Shown here: in pieces, positions 1 through 8,512 of the stretch
Layout: the number at the start of each line of letters is the position of its first letter
Numbering within the stretch: the stretch's first letter is position 1
Origin: an uncultured Collinsella sp.
GTDB taxonomy: Bacteria; Actinomycetota; Coriobacteriia; Coriobacteriales; Coriobacteriaceae
Length of the DNA stretch: 58,831 nucleotides
Reading direction: 5' to 3'
Assembly: GCA_959023295.1 (NCBI GenBank)
Contig: CAUFBM010000015.1
Span: forward strand, 1-58,831
Translations under genes and position numbers: made by a program
Notes under the pieces: generated by a model
The model's input: only the letters and a program-made list of their open reading frames with translations
Database searches by the model: none
What the model was told of the DNA's origin: nothing

Positions 1-322
1 GACTTGCAGCGACGGACCTCGGGACGCTCTTACACCACGTCTGCGCGCGCCACCCCGGAAGGGCGTCGTTTGGGAAACTGCGACCCGTTTTGGACGCAAA
101 TTCTGGGACGTAGTTTCCACGGCAGGCTCGTCAGGGAAACCGCGACCCGGAATTAGTGTGCACAGTCGCTCAGCATCCCGCCCATTGGTGCAATGGGGAT
201 AGGTTACTTTTGCGCCAATCTGTTGATTGAACGTCGTTGCGTGCCCGCAGTTTCTGGGCAAGCCGTCTCGCAGCAAAGTAGACTAGATAGCCGTTTCAAA
301 AAGCCTACTCAGAGGAGGAGCC
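1..322. other. Intergenic region, no gene seen
   Basis: No open frame with a credible start and ribosome-binding site is present. The stretch holds three copies of a GGAAAC-rich 14-mer (described separately), a small hairpin TGCCC...GGGCA at 242-260, and a possible -10 hexamer TAGACT at 279-284 without a convincing -35. The left end may be the tail of a neighbouring intergenic region. Confidence 0.6.
73..148. repeat. Inverted/direct 14-bp repeats (GGAAACTGCGACCC family)
   Basis: GGAAACTGCGACCC at 73-86 is matched by GGGACGTAGTTTCC at 105-118, whose reverse complement is GGAAACTACGTCCC (12 of 14 identical), so the pair forms an imperfect palindrome with an 18-nt loop. A third copy, GGAAACCGCGACCC at 135-148, lies in direct orientation. 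The arrangement resembles a small dispersed palindromic repeat rather than a terminator, because no T-run follows. Function unknown. Confidence 0.6.
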
Positions 323-643
323 ATGCTTGAGGGTACGTATGTGGTTTCGGCCCAGACGCCGGTGGGGAGTAAACGCGGCGAGGTGACGTTTGCACATGGG
401 GTGAACGGCGCGCTCAGGGCAGTACTAAACGTCAGGGGTCTCAATATCGCTCTCTCGAGTGCCCGCGCTGAGGGCGATTTCTTTGAGCTCTCGGGTACTA
501 TCTCCCACGTCTTGATGGGCAAGGCTCCCTTTACATGCACGGGGTCGGTCGAGGGTGATCGACTCACCGCTACTGCGCGGTCGGGTTCCGTTTCGATCTC
601 GCTGAGCGGTATGCGCAAAGAGCTTTCGGGGCGCACCGCATAA
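323..643 (+). CDS. Small hypothetical protein (106 aa)
   Basis: The frame opens with ATG eight bases after a purine-rich GAGGAGGAG ribosome-binding site. No signal peptide or membrane segment is visible. The sequence alternates polar and beta-prone hydrophobic residues, has many Gly, Ser and Thr residues, and includes blocks such as KGEVTF-like and TCTGSVEGDRLTATARSG, which suggests a small beta-sheet or beta-barrel fold. I do not recognise the family. It stands alone upstream of feoAB, with a gap of 121 bp, so co-transcription is possible but not shown. The opposite-strand frame over the same bases is a shadow and lacks a ribosome-binding site. Confidence 0.6.
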   Translation: MLEGTYVVSAQTPVGSKRGEVTFAHGVNGALRAVLNVRGLNIALSSARAEGDFFELSGTISHVLMGKAPFTCTGSVEGDRLTATARSGSVSISLSGMRKELSGRTA

Positions 644-713
644 AGTTTGCGCAGGTAAACATCGGTATTTGACTTTATAAAAAAGTTCAGAGCGCTATCA
701 TTTGTCGTTACGA

Positions 714-742
714 GTTGGTTAGCCCCGGTAAACGGTTAACCG
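714..742. promoter_or_regulatory. Possible iron-regulator half-site upstream of feoAB
   Basis: TTGGTTAGCC at 715-724 matches one half of the DtxR/IdeR consensus (TTAGGTTAGSCTAACCTAA), but the second half is poorly conserved. An 8-bp palindrome GGTTAACC follows at 735-742. The position just before an Fe(II) transporter makes iron control plausible. The site is too degenerate to be more than a candidate. Confidence 0.25.
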
Positions 743-764
743 CGTCTAACGAAAGGATGAGCGC

Positions 765-3125
765 GTGAAGCTCGATACACTCGAGATTGGAAAGGACGCC
801 GTTGTCGCATCGGTGACATCCGACGATCAGGCACTCCGACAGCATATTTTGGACATGGGCCTGACGCCGGGCACCGAAGTCACCATGATGAAGTACGCCC
901 CCATGGGCGACCCGCTCGAGATTCGCCTGCGTGGCTACGAGTTGACACTGCGCAAGGACGATGCCGCTCGCATCGAGCTTGTGGGTATTCACGACACCGA
1001 TACGGGTCCGCGCGCTAACGCCGCAATCGGCACGACGGAGCATCCGGCCCTGGGCGAGGGAACGTATTCGCCCCGTGCGGCAAAGACGGCCGTGCCCGAG
1101 GGCGCGCCGCTGCACTTTGCCCTTGCCGGCAACCAAAACTGCGGCAAGACCACGCTGTTCAACCAGCTGACGGGCTCCAACCAGCACGTCGGTAACTTTC
1201 CCGGCGTGACGGTCGACCGCAAGGACGGCACCATCCGTAACCACCCCGAGGCGAGCGTCACCGATCTGCCCGGTATTTACTCCCTGTCGCCGTACACGGG
1301 CGAAGAGATTGTGAGCCGCCAGTTTATCCTGGACGAGCATCCCGACGCCATCATCGACATCATCGACGCTACTAATATTGAACGCAACCTGTACCTGACG
1401 CTGCAGCTTATGGAACTCGACCGCCCCATGGTCATCGCGCTCAACATGATGGACGAGGTGACCGCCAACGGCGGCGCCGTAGACGTCAACCTGCTCGAGA
1501 GTCTGTTGGGCGTGCCGGTCGTTCCCATTAGCGCCGCGCGAAACGAGGGTATCGGCGAGCTGGTGGACCACGCCCTGCACGTGGCGCGATTCCGCGAGCG
1601 CCCTGGTCGCCTGGACTTTTGCGCGCCCGACGGTCCGGACGGCGGTGCGCTGCATCGCTGCATCCACGGTATTGCTAACCTGATCGAGGACCATGCCGTG
1701 ACGGCGCACATCCCGGTGCGCTTTGCGGCGACCAAGCTGGTCGAGGGCGATGAGCTGGTAACCGAGGCGCTTCACCTGGATCGCAATGAGCTCGACGCTA
1801 TCGAGCACATCATTACCCAGATGGAGGGCGAGGCCGGCACCGACCGCCTGTCCGCACTGGCCGATATGCGCTTTAGCTTTATCGGCGACGTGTGTGGGCG
1901 CTGCGTCGTCAAGCCGCACGAAAGCCGCGAGCACGTGCGCTCCGTCAAGATTGACCGCATCCTGACAGGTCGTTACACAGCCATTCCGGCGTTTCTGGTG
2001 ATCATGGGCCTCGTCTTTTGGCTGACGTTTGGCGTGATCGGCGCGGCGTTGCAGGGACTCATGGAGGACGGTATCGCTGCCATCATCGCCTCGGCCGATG
2101 CGGGCCTCAAGGCGTTCGGAACCAACGACGTGGTGCGCTCGCTGGCTGTCGACGGCGTGCTTACGGGCGTGGGTAGCGTGCTGACCTTCCTGCCGATTAT
2201 CGTCGTGCTCTTCTTGTTCCTCTCCATTCTGGAAGATTCCGGATACATGGCACGCGTGGCCTTTGTCATGGATAAGGTGCTGCGTCGCTTTGGCCTGTCG
2301 GGCCGCAGCTTTGTGCCCATGCTCGTCGGTTTTGGCTGCACCGTGCCGGCTATCATGTCGACCCGTACGCTCCCATCCGAGCACGACCGCAAGATGACCG
2401 TCATGCTCACACCGTTCATGAGCTGCTCGGCCAAGCTGCCGGTTTACGGCTTGCTGTGCGGGGCGTTTTTCCCACAGGCGACGGTTCCCGCCATGGTCTC
2501 GCTCTATCTGATTGGTATTGCGGTTGGTTGCATTGCGGCTTTGGTGCTCAACCGTACGGCATTTAAGGGCGATCCGGTGCCGTTTATCATGGAGCTCCCC
2601 AATTACCGCCTGCCGAGCGTCAAGACGACGGTGATGCTGGCATGGGATAAGGCCAAGGACTTTATTACCAAGGCCTTTACCATTATCTTTGCCGCTACGG
2701 TGGTCATCTGGTTCCTGCAGACGTTCGATATCCGCTTTAACGTGGTCGCCGACCAGTCGCAAAGCCTGCTTGCCGGTCTGGGTAGCATCATCGCACCGGT
2801 GTTGGCCCCGCTCGGCTTTGGCGACTGGCGCGCCTCGACGGCACTCGTCACGGGACTTATTGCCAAGGAGAGCGTCATCTCGACGCTCACGGTGCTTTTG
2901 GGCGCAACCTCTCCCGCGGCACTGTCAGCCATGTTTTCGCCGTTTACCGCCTACGTGTTCTTGGTCTTTACACTGCTGTACCCGCCGTGCGTGGCGTCCA
3001 TCGGCGCCGTCAAGAGCGAGTTGGGCGCGCGCTATGCCGTGGCCGTATTCGCGTTTCAGGTGACGGTCGCCTGGATCGTGGCGTTTGTCGTGCATTCGGC
3101 GGGCATATTGCTGGGGTTGGCTTAG
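765..3125 (+). CDS. feoB: Fused FeoA-FeoB ferrous iron transporter
   Basis: Fe(II) uptake permease of the inner membrane with a cytoplasmic G domain. Residues 1-75 form a FeoA (SH3-like) domain that is normally a separate protein. The GTPase domain follows: G1/P-loop GNQNCGKTT at 122-130, G3 DLPG at 167-170 and G4 NMMD at 227-230, the FeoB form of NKxD. The C-terminal half (from about residue 400) is the polytopic FeoB channel, with two Gate-type repeats and conserved stretches such as VGFGCTVPAIMSTRTL. At 786 aa the length fits FeoB plus FeoA. The GTG start at 765 lies after AAAGGATG. No separate feoA or feoC is adjacent. Expected to be iron-repressed; a weak DtxR-like half-site lies upstream. 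Confidence 0.93.
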   Translation: MKLDTLEIGKDAVVASVTSDDQALRQHILDMGLTPGTEVTMMKYAPMGDPLEIRLRGYELTLRKDDAARIELVGIHDTDTGPRANAAIGTTEHPALGEGTYSPRAAKTAVPEGAPLHFALAGNQNCGKTTLFNQLTGSNQHVGNFPGVTVDRKDGTIRNHPEASVTDLPGIYSLSPYTGEEIVSRQFILDEHPDAIIDIIDATNIERNLYLTLQLMELDRPMVIALNMMDEVTANGGAVDVNLLESLLGVPVVPISAARNEGIGELVDHALHVARFRERPGRLDFCAPDGPDGGALHRCIHGIANLIEDHAVTAHIPVRFAATKLVEGDELVTEALHLDRNELDAIEHIITQMEGEAGTDRLSALADMRFSFIGDVCGRCVVKPHESREHVRSVKIDRILTGRYTAIPAFLVIMGLVFWLTFGVIGAALQGLMEDGIAAIIASADAGLKAFGTNDVVRSLAVDGVLTGVGSVLTFLPIIVVLFLFLSILEDSGYMARVAFVMDKVLRRFGLSGRSFVPMLVGFGCTVPAIMSTRTLPSEHDRKMTVMLTPFMSCSAKLPVYGLLCGAFFPQATVPAMVSLYLIGIAVGCIAALVLNRTAFKGDPVPFIMELPNYRLPSVKTTVMLAWDKAKDFITKAFTIIFAATVVIWFLQTFDIRFNVVADQSQSLLAGLGSIIAPVLAPLGFGDWRASTALVTGLIAKESVISTLTVLLGATSPAALSAMFSPFTAYVFLVFTLLYPPCVASIGAVKSELGARYAVAVFAFQVTVAWIVAFVVHSAGILLGLA

Positions 3126-3166
3126 TTATTTATTGACGGCGCAACCTCTGTGTATTGAGTTGATTG

Positions 3167-3200
3167 CGGCCCTGCATCTGTACTGACGGATGCGGGGCCG
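3167..3200 (+). terminator. Hairpin after feoAB (terminator-like)
   Basis: Two 14-nt arms, 3167-3180 and 3187-3200, pair with two G-T wobbles around a 6-nt loop. Only a short T-rich tail follows, so termination may be partial. The right arm overlaps the -35 of the next promoter. Confidence 0.5.
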
Positions 3201-3212
3201 TTGCTATATAAT
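3183..3212 (+). promoter_or_regulatory. Probable promoter of the MFS gene
   Basis: A perfect TATAAT lies at 3207-3212, with CTGACG at 3183-3188 as a -35 and an 18-bp spacer. It is 35 bp upstream of the ATG at 3248 and its -35 sits inside the feoAB hairpin. Confidence 0.5.
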
Positions 3213-3247
3213 CGCCCACCGCCCAAGACAATCGGAGAGGTTTCTAC

Positions 3248-4444
3248 ATGGCTCAGGCAAGACAAGATGGCATCTCACTCAAGCAGTGGCTCCCGCTTAT
3301 TGGGCTCGCCTGCTGCGCGTTCGTATTCAACACGTCGGAGTTCATGCCCATCGGCCTTCTGACTGATATCGCCGCGTCGTTCTCGCTCACCGAGGCCCAG
3401 ACAGGCATCATGATTTCGGTCTACGCCTGGGGCGTCATGCTGCTGTCACTGCCGCTTATGGTGTTTGCCTCGCGCTTTGAGTTCAAGCGTATGCTGCTCG
3501 GTGTGCTCGCCGTGTTTTCTCTGGGTCAGTTCCTGTCCGCTGTGGCACCGACATATCCCATCCTGGTCTGTGCGCGCCTGGTGGTCGCCTGCGCGCATGC
3601 CGTGTTCTGGTCGGTCGCCTCGATCATGGCTTCGCGCCTGGTCGACGCCCGCCACGGGGCGCTCGCCATCAGCATGATCGCTACGGGCTCGTCCATCGCG
3701 CAGATCTTTGGCCTGCCGATCGGCCGCGCCATCGGGCTGGCCGTGGGCTGGCGCATGACATTCGCCGTGGTCGGTGCCTTCTCTGCCGCCGCGGTTGTGT
3801 ACCAAGCCGCGGCGTTCCCGGCCATGCCGGCGGGCGAGCGCTTTACCGTCAAACAGCTGCCCGAGCTGCTCAAGAACCCGTTCCTGATCGCGCTTTACGC
3901 GGTCACGGTCTTTATGGCGACCGGCTATTACGCAAGCTACAGCTATATCGAGCCCTTCCTGGCGCAGGTCGCGCACGTCGATGCGGGCGCCATCACCATG
4001 ACGCTGACGGCGTTTGGCTGCTCTGGTCTGCTCGGAAGTTGGCTGTTTGGCCGCCTGTTCGATGGGCATCGCTTCCCGTTCTTGGCTATCACGCTCTCCG
4101 GCGTGCCGGTGGCTCTGCTGCTTATGGGTCCGGCCGCATCGTCGCTCGTGGCAGTGCTTGCCGTCTGCGCACTGTGGGGTTGCTGCGCCACGGCCTTTAA
4201 CGTGGCGTTTCAGGCCGAGCTCATCAAGTACACGCCGGCGGACTCGTCGGCCGTCGCCATGTCGATCTTCTCGGGCCTGTTCAACCTCGGTATCGGCACG
4301 GGTACCGCGATCGGCGGAGCCGTGGTTTCGGGTCCCGGTATCGCCTGGATCGGCTTCGTCGGTGGGGCGATTGCCGTCGTGGGCGTCATTCTCGCCATCA
4401 CCGTGCTGTTCCCGGCTATACGCCGCGCAAAGCCCGTCGCCTAA
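3248..4444 (+). CDS. MFS transporter, SotB/DHA1-like sugar efflux family
   Basis: Membrane exporter of 398 aa with about 12 hydrophobic segments. The N-terminus carries FNTSEFMPIGLL, followed by GIMISVYAWGVMLLSLP and a HAVFWSV segment, which match the SotB (sugar efflux) branch of drug:H+ antiporter family 1. The RLVDARHGALAIS loop and the GLPIGRAIG segment of the central region agree. The ATG start follows GGAGAGG with a 7-bp gap. Substrate is not evident from sequence; in E. coli SotB limits arabinose/IPTG accumulation. It appears monocistronic, with its own TATAAT promoter. The downstream 4460-4526 palindrome separates it from the amylase gene. Confidence 0.8.
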   Translation: MAQARQDGISLKQWLPLIGLACCAFVFNTSEFMPIGLLTDIAASFSLTEAQTGIMISVYAWGVMLLSLPLMVFASRFEFKRMLLGVLAVFSLGQFLSAVAPTYPILVCARLVVACAHAVFWSVASIMASRLVDARHGALAISMIATGSSIAQIFGLPIGRAIGLAVGWRMTFAVVGAFSAAAVVYQAAAFPAMPAGERFTVKQLPELLKNPFLIALYAVTVFMATGYYASYSYIEPFLAQVAHVDAGAITMTLTAFGCSGLLGSWLFGRLFDGHRFPFLAITLSGVPVALLLMGPAASSLVAVLAVCALWGCCATAFNVAFQAELIKYTPADSSAVAMSIFSGLFNLGIGTGTAIGGAVVSGPGIAWIGFVGGAIAVVGVILAITVLFPAIRRAKPVA

Positions 4445-4459
4445 CCACATCCCCCTATC

Positions 4460-4526
4460 AGTTGCGGTGAAATACGGACTGCTGGGTCCAATAAACCCGG
4501 CAAACAGTCCGTATTCCACCGCAACT
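4460..4526. repeat. 22-bp inverted repeat with 23-nt loop
   Basis: Arms 4460-4481 and 4505-4526 are complementary at 21 of 22 positions; the loop contains a further GGGT/ACCC pair. There is no T-run on either strand at the stem base. A second GC-rich hairpin (GGGGC...GCCCC) follows at 4538-4560. Size and position suggest a dispersed intergenic palindrome (MITE- or REP-like) that may also act as an mRNA 3' end. Confidence 0.65.
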
Positions 4527-4627
4527 TGGAAAGGGGCCGGGGCAGCTAAAAGAGCCCCGTCCCAAATTAGCTACCCTGCCGGGCATACAATGGATGTCGT
4601 TGTGTTGAGCTTACCGGGAGGTTGCTT

Positions 4628-6004
4628 ATGTGGGCATACGAGACGACGTTCTATCAGATCTATCCGCTGGGCTTTTGCGGAGCTCCGCGCGAAAACGCCG
4701 CGCCCGTTGCCGAGGATGAGCTCGCCCAGGCTGTCAACGCCGCGCCAAACCCCGATGCGCCCATCATGAAGATCGCCCAATGGGCCGACTACCTGCAGGA
4801 ACTCGGCGTTGGTGCTGTGCTCATCAACCCGCCGCTCGAATCTGATAGCCACGGTTACGACACGCGCAGCCTGCGCCATATCGACCGTCGCTTGGGCGGG
4901 GATGCCGACTTTGCCGCCGTATGCGACACGCTGCATGCCCACGGCATCCGCGTGGTGCTCGACGCCGTCTTCAACCACGTCGGTCGTGGCTTTTGGGCCT
5001 TCCGCGATGTGCAGGAGCACAAGTGGGACTCGCCTTACAAGGATTGGTTCCACATCAGCTTTGATGGCGGCTCGTGCTATGGCGACGGCTTTTGGTACGA
5101 GGGCTGGGAGGGCCATTTTGAGCTTGTGAAGCTCAATCTGCAAAACCCCGCTGTGGCCGATTACCTGCTTGAGTCTGTGCGTCACTGGGTCGAGGTCTTT
5201 GGCGTCGACGGTCTGCGACTGGACGTCGCCTATATGCTCGACCGCGACTTTATGCGCCGCCTGCATACTTTTACCCGTGAGCTCAAGCCCGACTTTGTGT
5301 TGATTGGTGAGACGCTCCACGGCGACTACAACCAGATCGTCAACGACGAGATGCTCGACTCCTGCACCAACTACGAGTGCTACAAGGGCCTGTACTCCAG
5401 CTTTAATTCGATCAACATGTTCGAGATTGCCCATTCGCTTCATCGCCAGTTTGGCGGTGACCCGTGGTGCATTTATCGCGGCAAGCATCTGCTGTCGTTT
5501 GTCGACAACCACGATGTGCCGCGCCTGGCGAGCATCCTGACGGACAAGTCCTGCCTGCGCCCCGCCTACGGCATGCTCTTTGGAATGCCGGGCATTCCGT
5601 GCGTCTACTACGGCAGCGAGTGGGGGATTGCCGGCGAAAAGGGCGGCCCCGATGGCGACTGGGCGCTGCGCCCTGCGCTCGATGAGCCTGCGCCCAACGA
5701 GCTGACGGCGTTCATCACGCAGCTCACGCACCTGCGCTCGGCCGACGACGCGGCGGCCCGTGCTCTCAACTACGGTGCCTATCGCAACGTGGTGATCCAG
5801 AACAAGCAGCTGCTGTTCGAGCGCGCCTGTGACGGCGCGACGGTGCTCGTGGCGGTGAACGCTGTGGACGAGACGTATGCCTTTGGCGCCGGCGAGCTCA
5901 ACGGCTCCTTCGTCGACCTGCTTGCCGACGGCGTGCCTACGGTCGAGCTGTCTGGCTCCCTTGAGCTTGCGCCCTACGAGGTGCGCTATCTGCTGAGGGC
6001 CTAG
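4628..6004 (+). CDS. GH13 alpha-amylase family glycosidase
   Basis: Acts on alpha-glucans or maltodextrins; no signal peptide, so probably cytoplasmic. All four GH13 signature regions are present: DAVFNH at 112-117, GLRLDVAY with the nucleophile D199, GETLHG with the acid/base E228, and FVDNHD with the transition-state D296. The start is placed at ATG 4628, seven bases after GGGAGG; the TTG two codons upstream is too close to the ribosome-binding site. 458 aa is typical of a catalytic barrel plus a short C-terminal beta domain. Subfamily (amylase, neopullulanase-like, oligo-glucosidase) cannot be fixed by eye. The glycosylase gene follows after 3 bp, so they are probably co-transcribed. Confidence 0.88.
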   Translation: MWAYETTFYQIYPLGFCGAPRENAAPVAEDELAQAVNAAPNPDAPIMKIAQWADYLQELGVGAVLINPPLESDSHGYDTRSLRHIDRRLGGDADFAAVCDTLHAHGIRVVLDAVFNHVGRGFWAFRDVQEHKWDSPYKDWFHISFDGGSCYGDGFWYEGWEGHFELVKLNLQNPAVADYLLESVRHWVEVFGVDGLRLDVAYMLDRDFMRRLHTFTRELKPDFVLIGETLHGDYNQIVNDEMLDSCTNYECYKGLYSSFNSINMFEIAHSLHRQFGGDPWCIYRGKHLLSFVDNHDVPRLASILTDKSCLRPAYGMLFGMPGIPCVYYGSEWGIAGEKGGPDGDWALRPALDEPAPNELTAFITQLTHLRSADDAAARALNYGAYRNVVIQNKQLLFERACDGATVLVAVNAVDETYAFGAGELNGSFVDLLADGVPTVELSGSLELAPYEVRYLLRA

Positions 6005-6007
6005 CTC

Positions 6008-6571
6008 GTGGCCGCGCCGGACGAGGGCTATCAACATATTGAGCATGGGTTTGAACCCGTGTTTGACGAGCGTTCGCGCGTTTTGGTGCTGGGGTCGTTT
6101 CCCTCGGTGCTCTCGCGTGCCAATGATTTTTATTACGGCAACCCCCAGAATCGCTTTTGGCGCGTGATGGCCGCGTGCCTCGGTGTGCCCGTGCCGCCCA
6201 ACGAGGGCGACCTTTTGGCGGACAGCGAGCCTGCGACGCTCGACGCCTCGATTGTCGCCAAGCGCTCCATGCTGCTGAACGGCGGCGTGGCCCTGTGGGA
6301 CGTGATCGAGAGCTGTGACATTAAGGGCTCGAGTGACGCGAGCATTCGCAACGTTGTGCCGGCACATATCGAGCGCATTACCGGCGCAGCTCCCATTGAG
6401 CAGGTGATATGCAACGGAGGTACAGCTGGCCGGCTCTACAAGCGCTATCTACAAGAACGCACCGGGCTGCCCGCCACCGTCCTGCCCTCGACGAGTCCCG
6501 CCAATGCCGCCTGGCGTCTGGAGCGTCTTGTTGAGCGTTGGCACGAAGCCGTTGACTGGGCCGCTCTCTAA
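6008..6571 (+). CDS. DNA-deoxyinosine glycosylase (UDG superfamily)
   Basis: Base-excision repair enzyme expected to remove hypoxanthine, and perhaps uracil, from DNA. The motif GSFPS at 29-33 and YGNPQNRFW at 43-51 are typical of the hypoxanthine-DNA glycosylase branch of the UDG superfamily; the late motif PSTSPAN corresponds to the family's second active-site loop. The 187-aa length is normal. It starts with GTG only 3 bp after the amylase stop and lacks a strong ribosome-binding site, which suggests translational coupling. It ends one base before a convergent gene. Confidence 0.82.
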   Translation: MAAPDEGYQHIEHGFEPVFDERSRVLVLGSFPSVLSRANDFYYGNPQNRFWRVMAACLGVPVPPNEGDLLADSEPATLDASIVAKRSMLLNGGVALWDVIESCDIKGSSDASIRNVVPAHIERITGAAPIEQVICNGGTAGRLYKRYLQERTGLPATVLPSTSPANAAWRLERLVERWHEAVDWAAL

Positions 6572-6572
6572 T

Positions 6573-7232
6573 TTAGATATCTGATTGGGCGCGGGCGCCG
6601 AGGCGTTTCAGAACGCCTCGCCAGATCGGCGCGGGCACGGCTGGCTCGGCGCAAACCATGCCGTCGACGTTGACGTTGACGGCATTGCCGCCGCCAAGTC
6701 GCTGCGCATGCTCGACGGAGCAGCCCATGCGAACGGCGCCTACGAGCTTGTCCATCGCTTCGGAAAATGGCCGGCGCAAGAGGCCCATACGCGGGGAGTG
6801 GCGAAGCGCCGCAATACCGCTGCCGGCACAGACGACAACGCCGCCACACCACAATTGGTCATGGCGCTCACATGCCTTGTGCAGACGAACGGCGGTCCCG
6901 CGCGCCTGCTTAGCGCCCTCTTGTGCGGCTCGAATCGCGGCATAGACGCGCGTTCCCGTACCGCCAAAGCGTTCAAGCGCCTGCTCGATAGCTGTCAACG
7001 TCTCATCGTCAGCCACATCTTCAATGGCTAGCACGATGCCATCGACTGCACCGGCATCATCCGCTTCCAAATCGATCGGGCGGGGGAGCGCGGTGTCGGA
7101 AAGCTGAGCATAGGCGGCGATGGCATCCTGCAGGTCCCAGAGCAAAAACTCAAGATCGGCGCTATCGGGAATGCTGATATACGCAATGGTTCGCAACGTT
7201 TTTGGCACATCGCCGCGTGTGGTCGTCTCCAT
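6573..7232 (-). CDS. Hypothetical protein (219 aa)
   Basis: A clear AAAGGAGG site precedes the ATG at 7232. The protein has no membrane segment. Residues about 30-110 are acidic and helical; the C-terminal part (HDQLWCGGVVVCAGSGIAAL, then RMGLLRRPFSEAMDKL) loosely resembles the C-terminal half of flavodoxin-fold oxidoreductases found in actinobacteria. That resemblance is weak and I would not assign a function. It is convergent with the glycosylase gene (1-bp gap) and divergent from the aminotransferase gene. Confidence 0.6.
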   Translation of the reverse strand: METTTRGDVPKTLRTIAYISIPDSADLEFLLWDLQDAIAAYAQLSDTALPRPIDLEADDAGAVDGIVLAIEDVADDETLTAIEQALERFGGTGTRVYAAIRAAQEGAKQARGTAVRLHKACERHDQLWCGGVVVCAGSGIAALRHSPRMGLLRRPFSEAMDKLVGAVRMGCSVEHAQRLGGGNAVNVNVDGMVCAEPAVPAPIWRGVLKRLGARAQSDI

Positions 7233-7325
7233 GCCGCCTCCTTTCCGGTTGGTTTCCGTTTAGGTTACACCGTCTGGCGGTGCCTCGCCGCGCTATCCTA
7301 GTGCAACCCTTACGAAAGGAACGCC

Positions 7326-8462
7326 ATGCGTCTGCCCATGAACACCTCGCTTGCCACGCTCAAGCCCTCCGGCATCCGTCGGATTAACGCGCTCGCTGCC
7401 CAGTACCCAGGATGCATTGCGCTCGCGCTCGGCGAGCCCGATTTTTCCACGCCCGATATGATTAGCGCCGAGGTGACCGCTTCGTTGGACCGCGGCGACA
7501 CGCACTATCCGCCCAACAACGGTCGCCCCGCTCTGCGCGAAGCGCTGTCTGCCTACATGGGGGATGCGGGCCTTACGTTTTCGGCCGACGAGGTCATCCT
7601 GACCGACGGCGCGACCGAGGCCCTGTCGGCAACATTCATGGCTATGCTCAACCCCGGCGACGAGGTCATTATCCCCACGCCGGCCTTTGGCCTGTACGAG
7701 AGCATCGTCGTGGCCAATCACGCCAAAGCGGTCTTTTTGGATACAGAGCCTGCGCAATTCCAGATTGATGAGGAGGCGCTTCGTGCCTGTGTGACGCCGG
7801 CGACTAAGGCCATCGTCATCTGCTCGCCCAACAATCCCACGGGTTGCATCCTCGACGCGGCATCGCTCGACGCCGTGGCACACGTGGCGGAGCAGGCGGG
7901 CATCTACGTGGTCTGCGACGACGTATATAACCGCCTGGTCTACGTGGACGGCTACGAGCGATTTGCCCAGCGCCACCCGGAGCTACGCGAGCAGACGGTG
8001 GTCATCGAGAGCTTCTCCAAGCCCTGGGCCATGACCGGCTGGCGTTTAGGTTGGCTCGCAGCGGCAACCCCCGTCATCGCCGAGATCGCAAAGGCCCACC
8101 AATACCTAGTATCGAGCGCCGTCTCCTTTGAGATGGACGCCGCGGCCCGAGCCCTGACCGTCGACCCAACCCCCATGCTCAAAGTCTACCGAGCCCGCCG
8201 CGAACGCGCGCTCGCGGCCTTAGACGCCATGGGCCTCGACGTAGTGGAACCGGCAGGCGCCTTCTACGCTTTCCCCAACATCAAACAGTACGGCCTAACA
8301 AGCGAAGATTTCTGCATCAAAGCCATCAAAGAGGCAAACGTAGCCCTAGTCCCGGGAGACTGCTTCGGCACCGAAGGCCACATCCGCCTAAGCTACTGCG
8401 TATCCGACCAAGATCTGGGCGAAGGCCTAAATCGCCTGTCCACCTTCATTTCAACCTTGTAG
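7326..8462 (+). CDS. PLP-dependent class I/II aminotransferase
   Basis: Fold-type I aminotransferase of the aspartate/aromatic type. The PLP Schiff-base lysine is K232 in SFSKPWAMTGWR; CSPNNPTG and the ALGEPDF N-terminal motif are also present, and RLSYC near the C-terminus contains the carboxylate-binding Arg. 378 aa is standard. The ATG at 7326 follows ACGAAAGGAACG. Substrate cannot be decided from sequence (aspartate, aromatic or MalY-like). The last 300 bases use more A-ending codons (CTA, AGA-free but many GTA/CTA) than the first part, a small local shift in codon use. Confidence 0.87.
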   Translation: MRLPMNTSLATLKPSGIRRINALAAQYPGCIALALGEPDFSTPDMISAEVTASLDRGDTHYPPNNGRPALREALSAYMGDAGLTFSADEVILTDGATEALSATFMAMLNPGDEVIIPTPAFGLYESIVVANHAKAVFLDTEPAQFQIDEEALRACVTPATKAIVICSPNNPTGCILDAASLDAVAHVAEQAGIYVVCDDVYNRLVYVDGYERFAQRHPELREQTVVIESFSKPWAMTGWRLGWLAAATPVIAEIAKAHQYLVSSAVSFEMDAAARALTVDPTPMLKVYRARRERALAALDAMGLDVVEPAGAFYAFPNIKQYGLTSEDFCIKAIKEANVALVPGDCFGTEGHIRLSYCVSDQDLGEGLNRLSTFISTL

Positions 8463-8512
8463 CCATCGGGGACGCAACACATCAGCCCACCGACATAAGG
8501 GTTATGCGTGGG

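Noticed and set aside
714..742. Strong DtxR/IdeR box claim for feoAB
   Set aside because: Only one half-site matches; kept as a low-confidence feature, not as a finding.
708..2762. Long minus-strand frame over feoAB (and similar ones over galU, fusA, the fab genes and the amylase)
   Set aside because: Shadows of strongly biased genes; the encoded proteins are rich in Arg, His and Gln with no recognisable domains.
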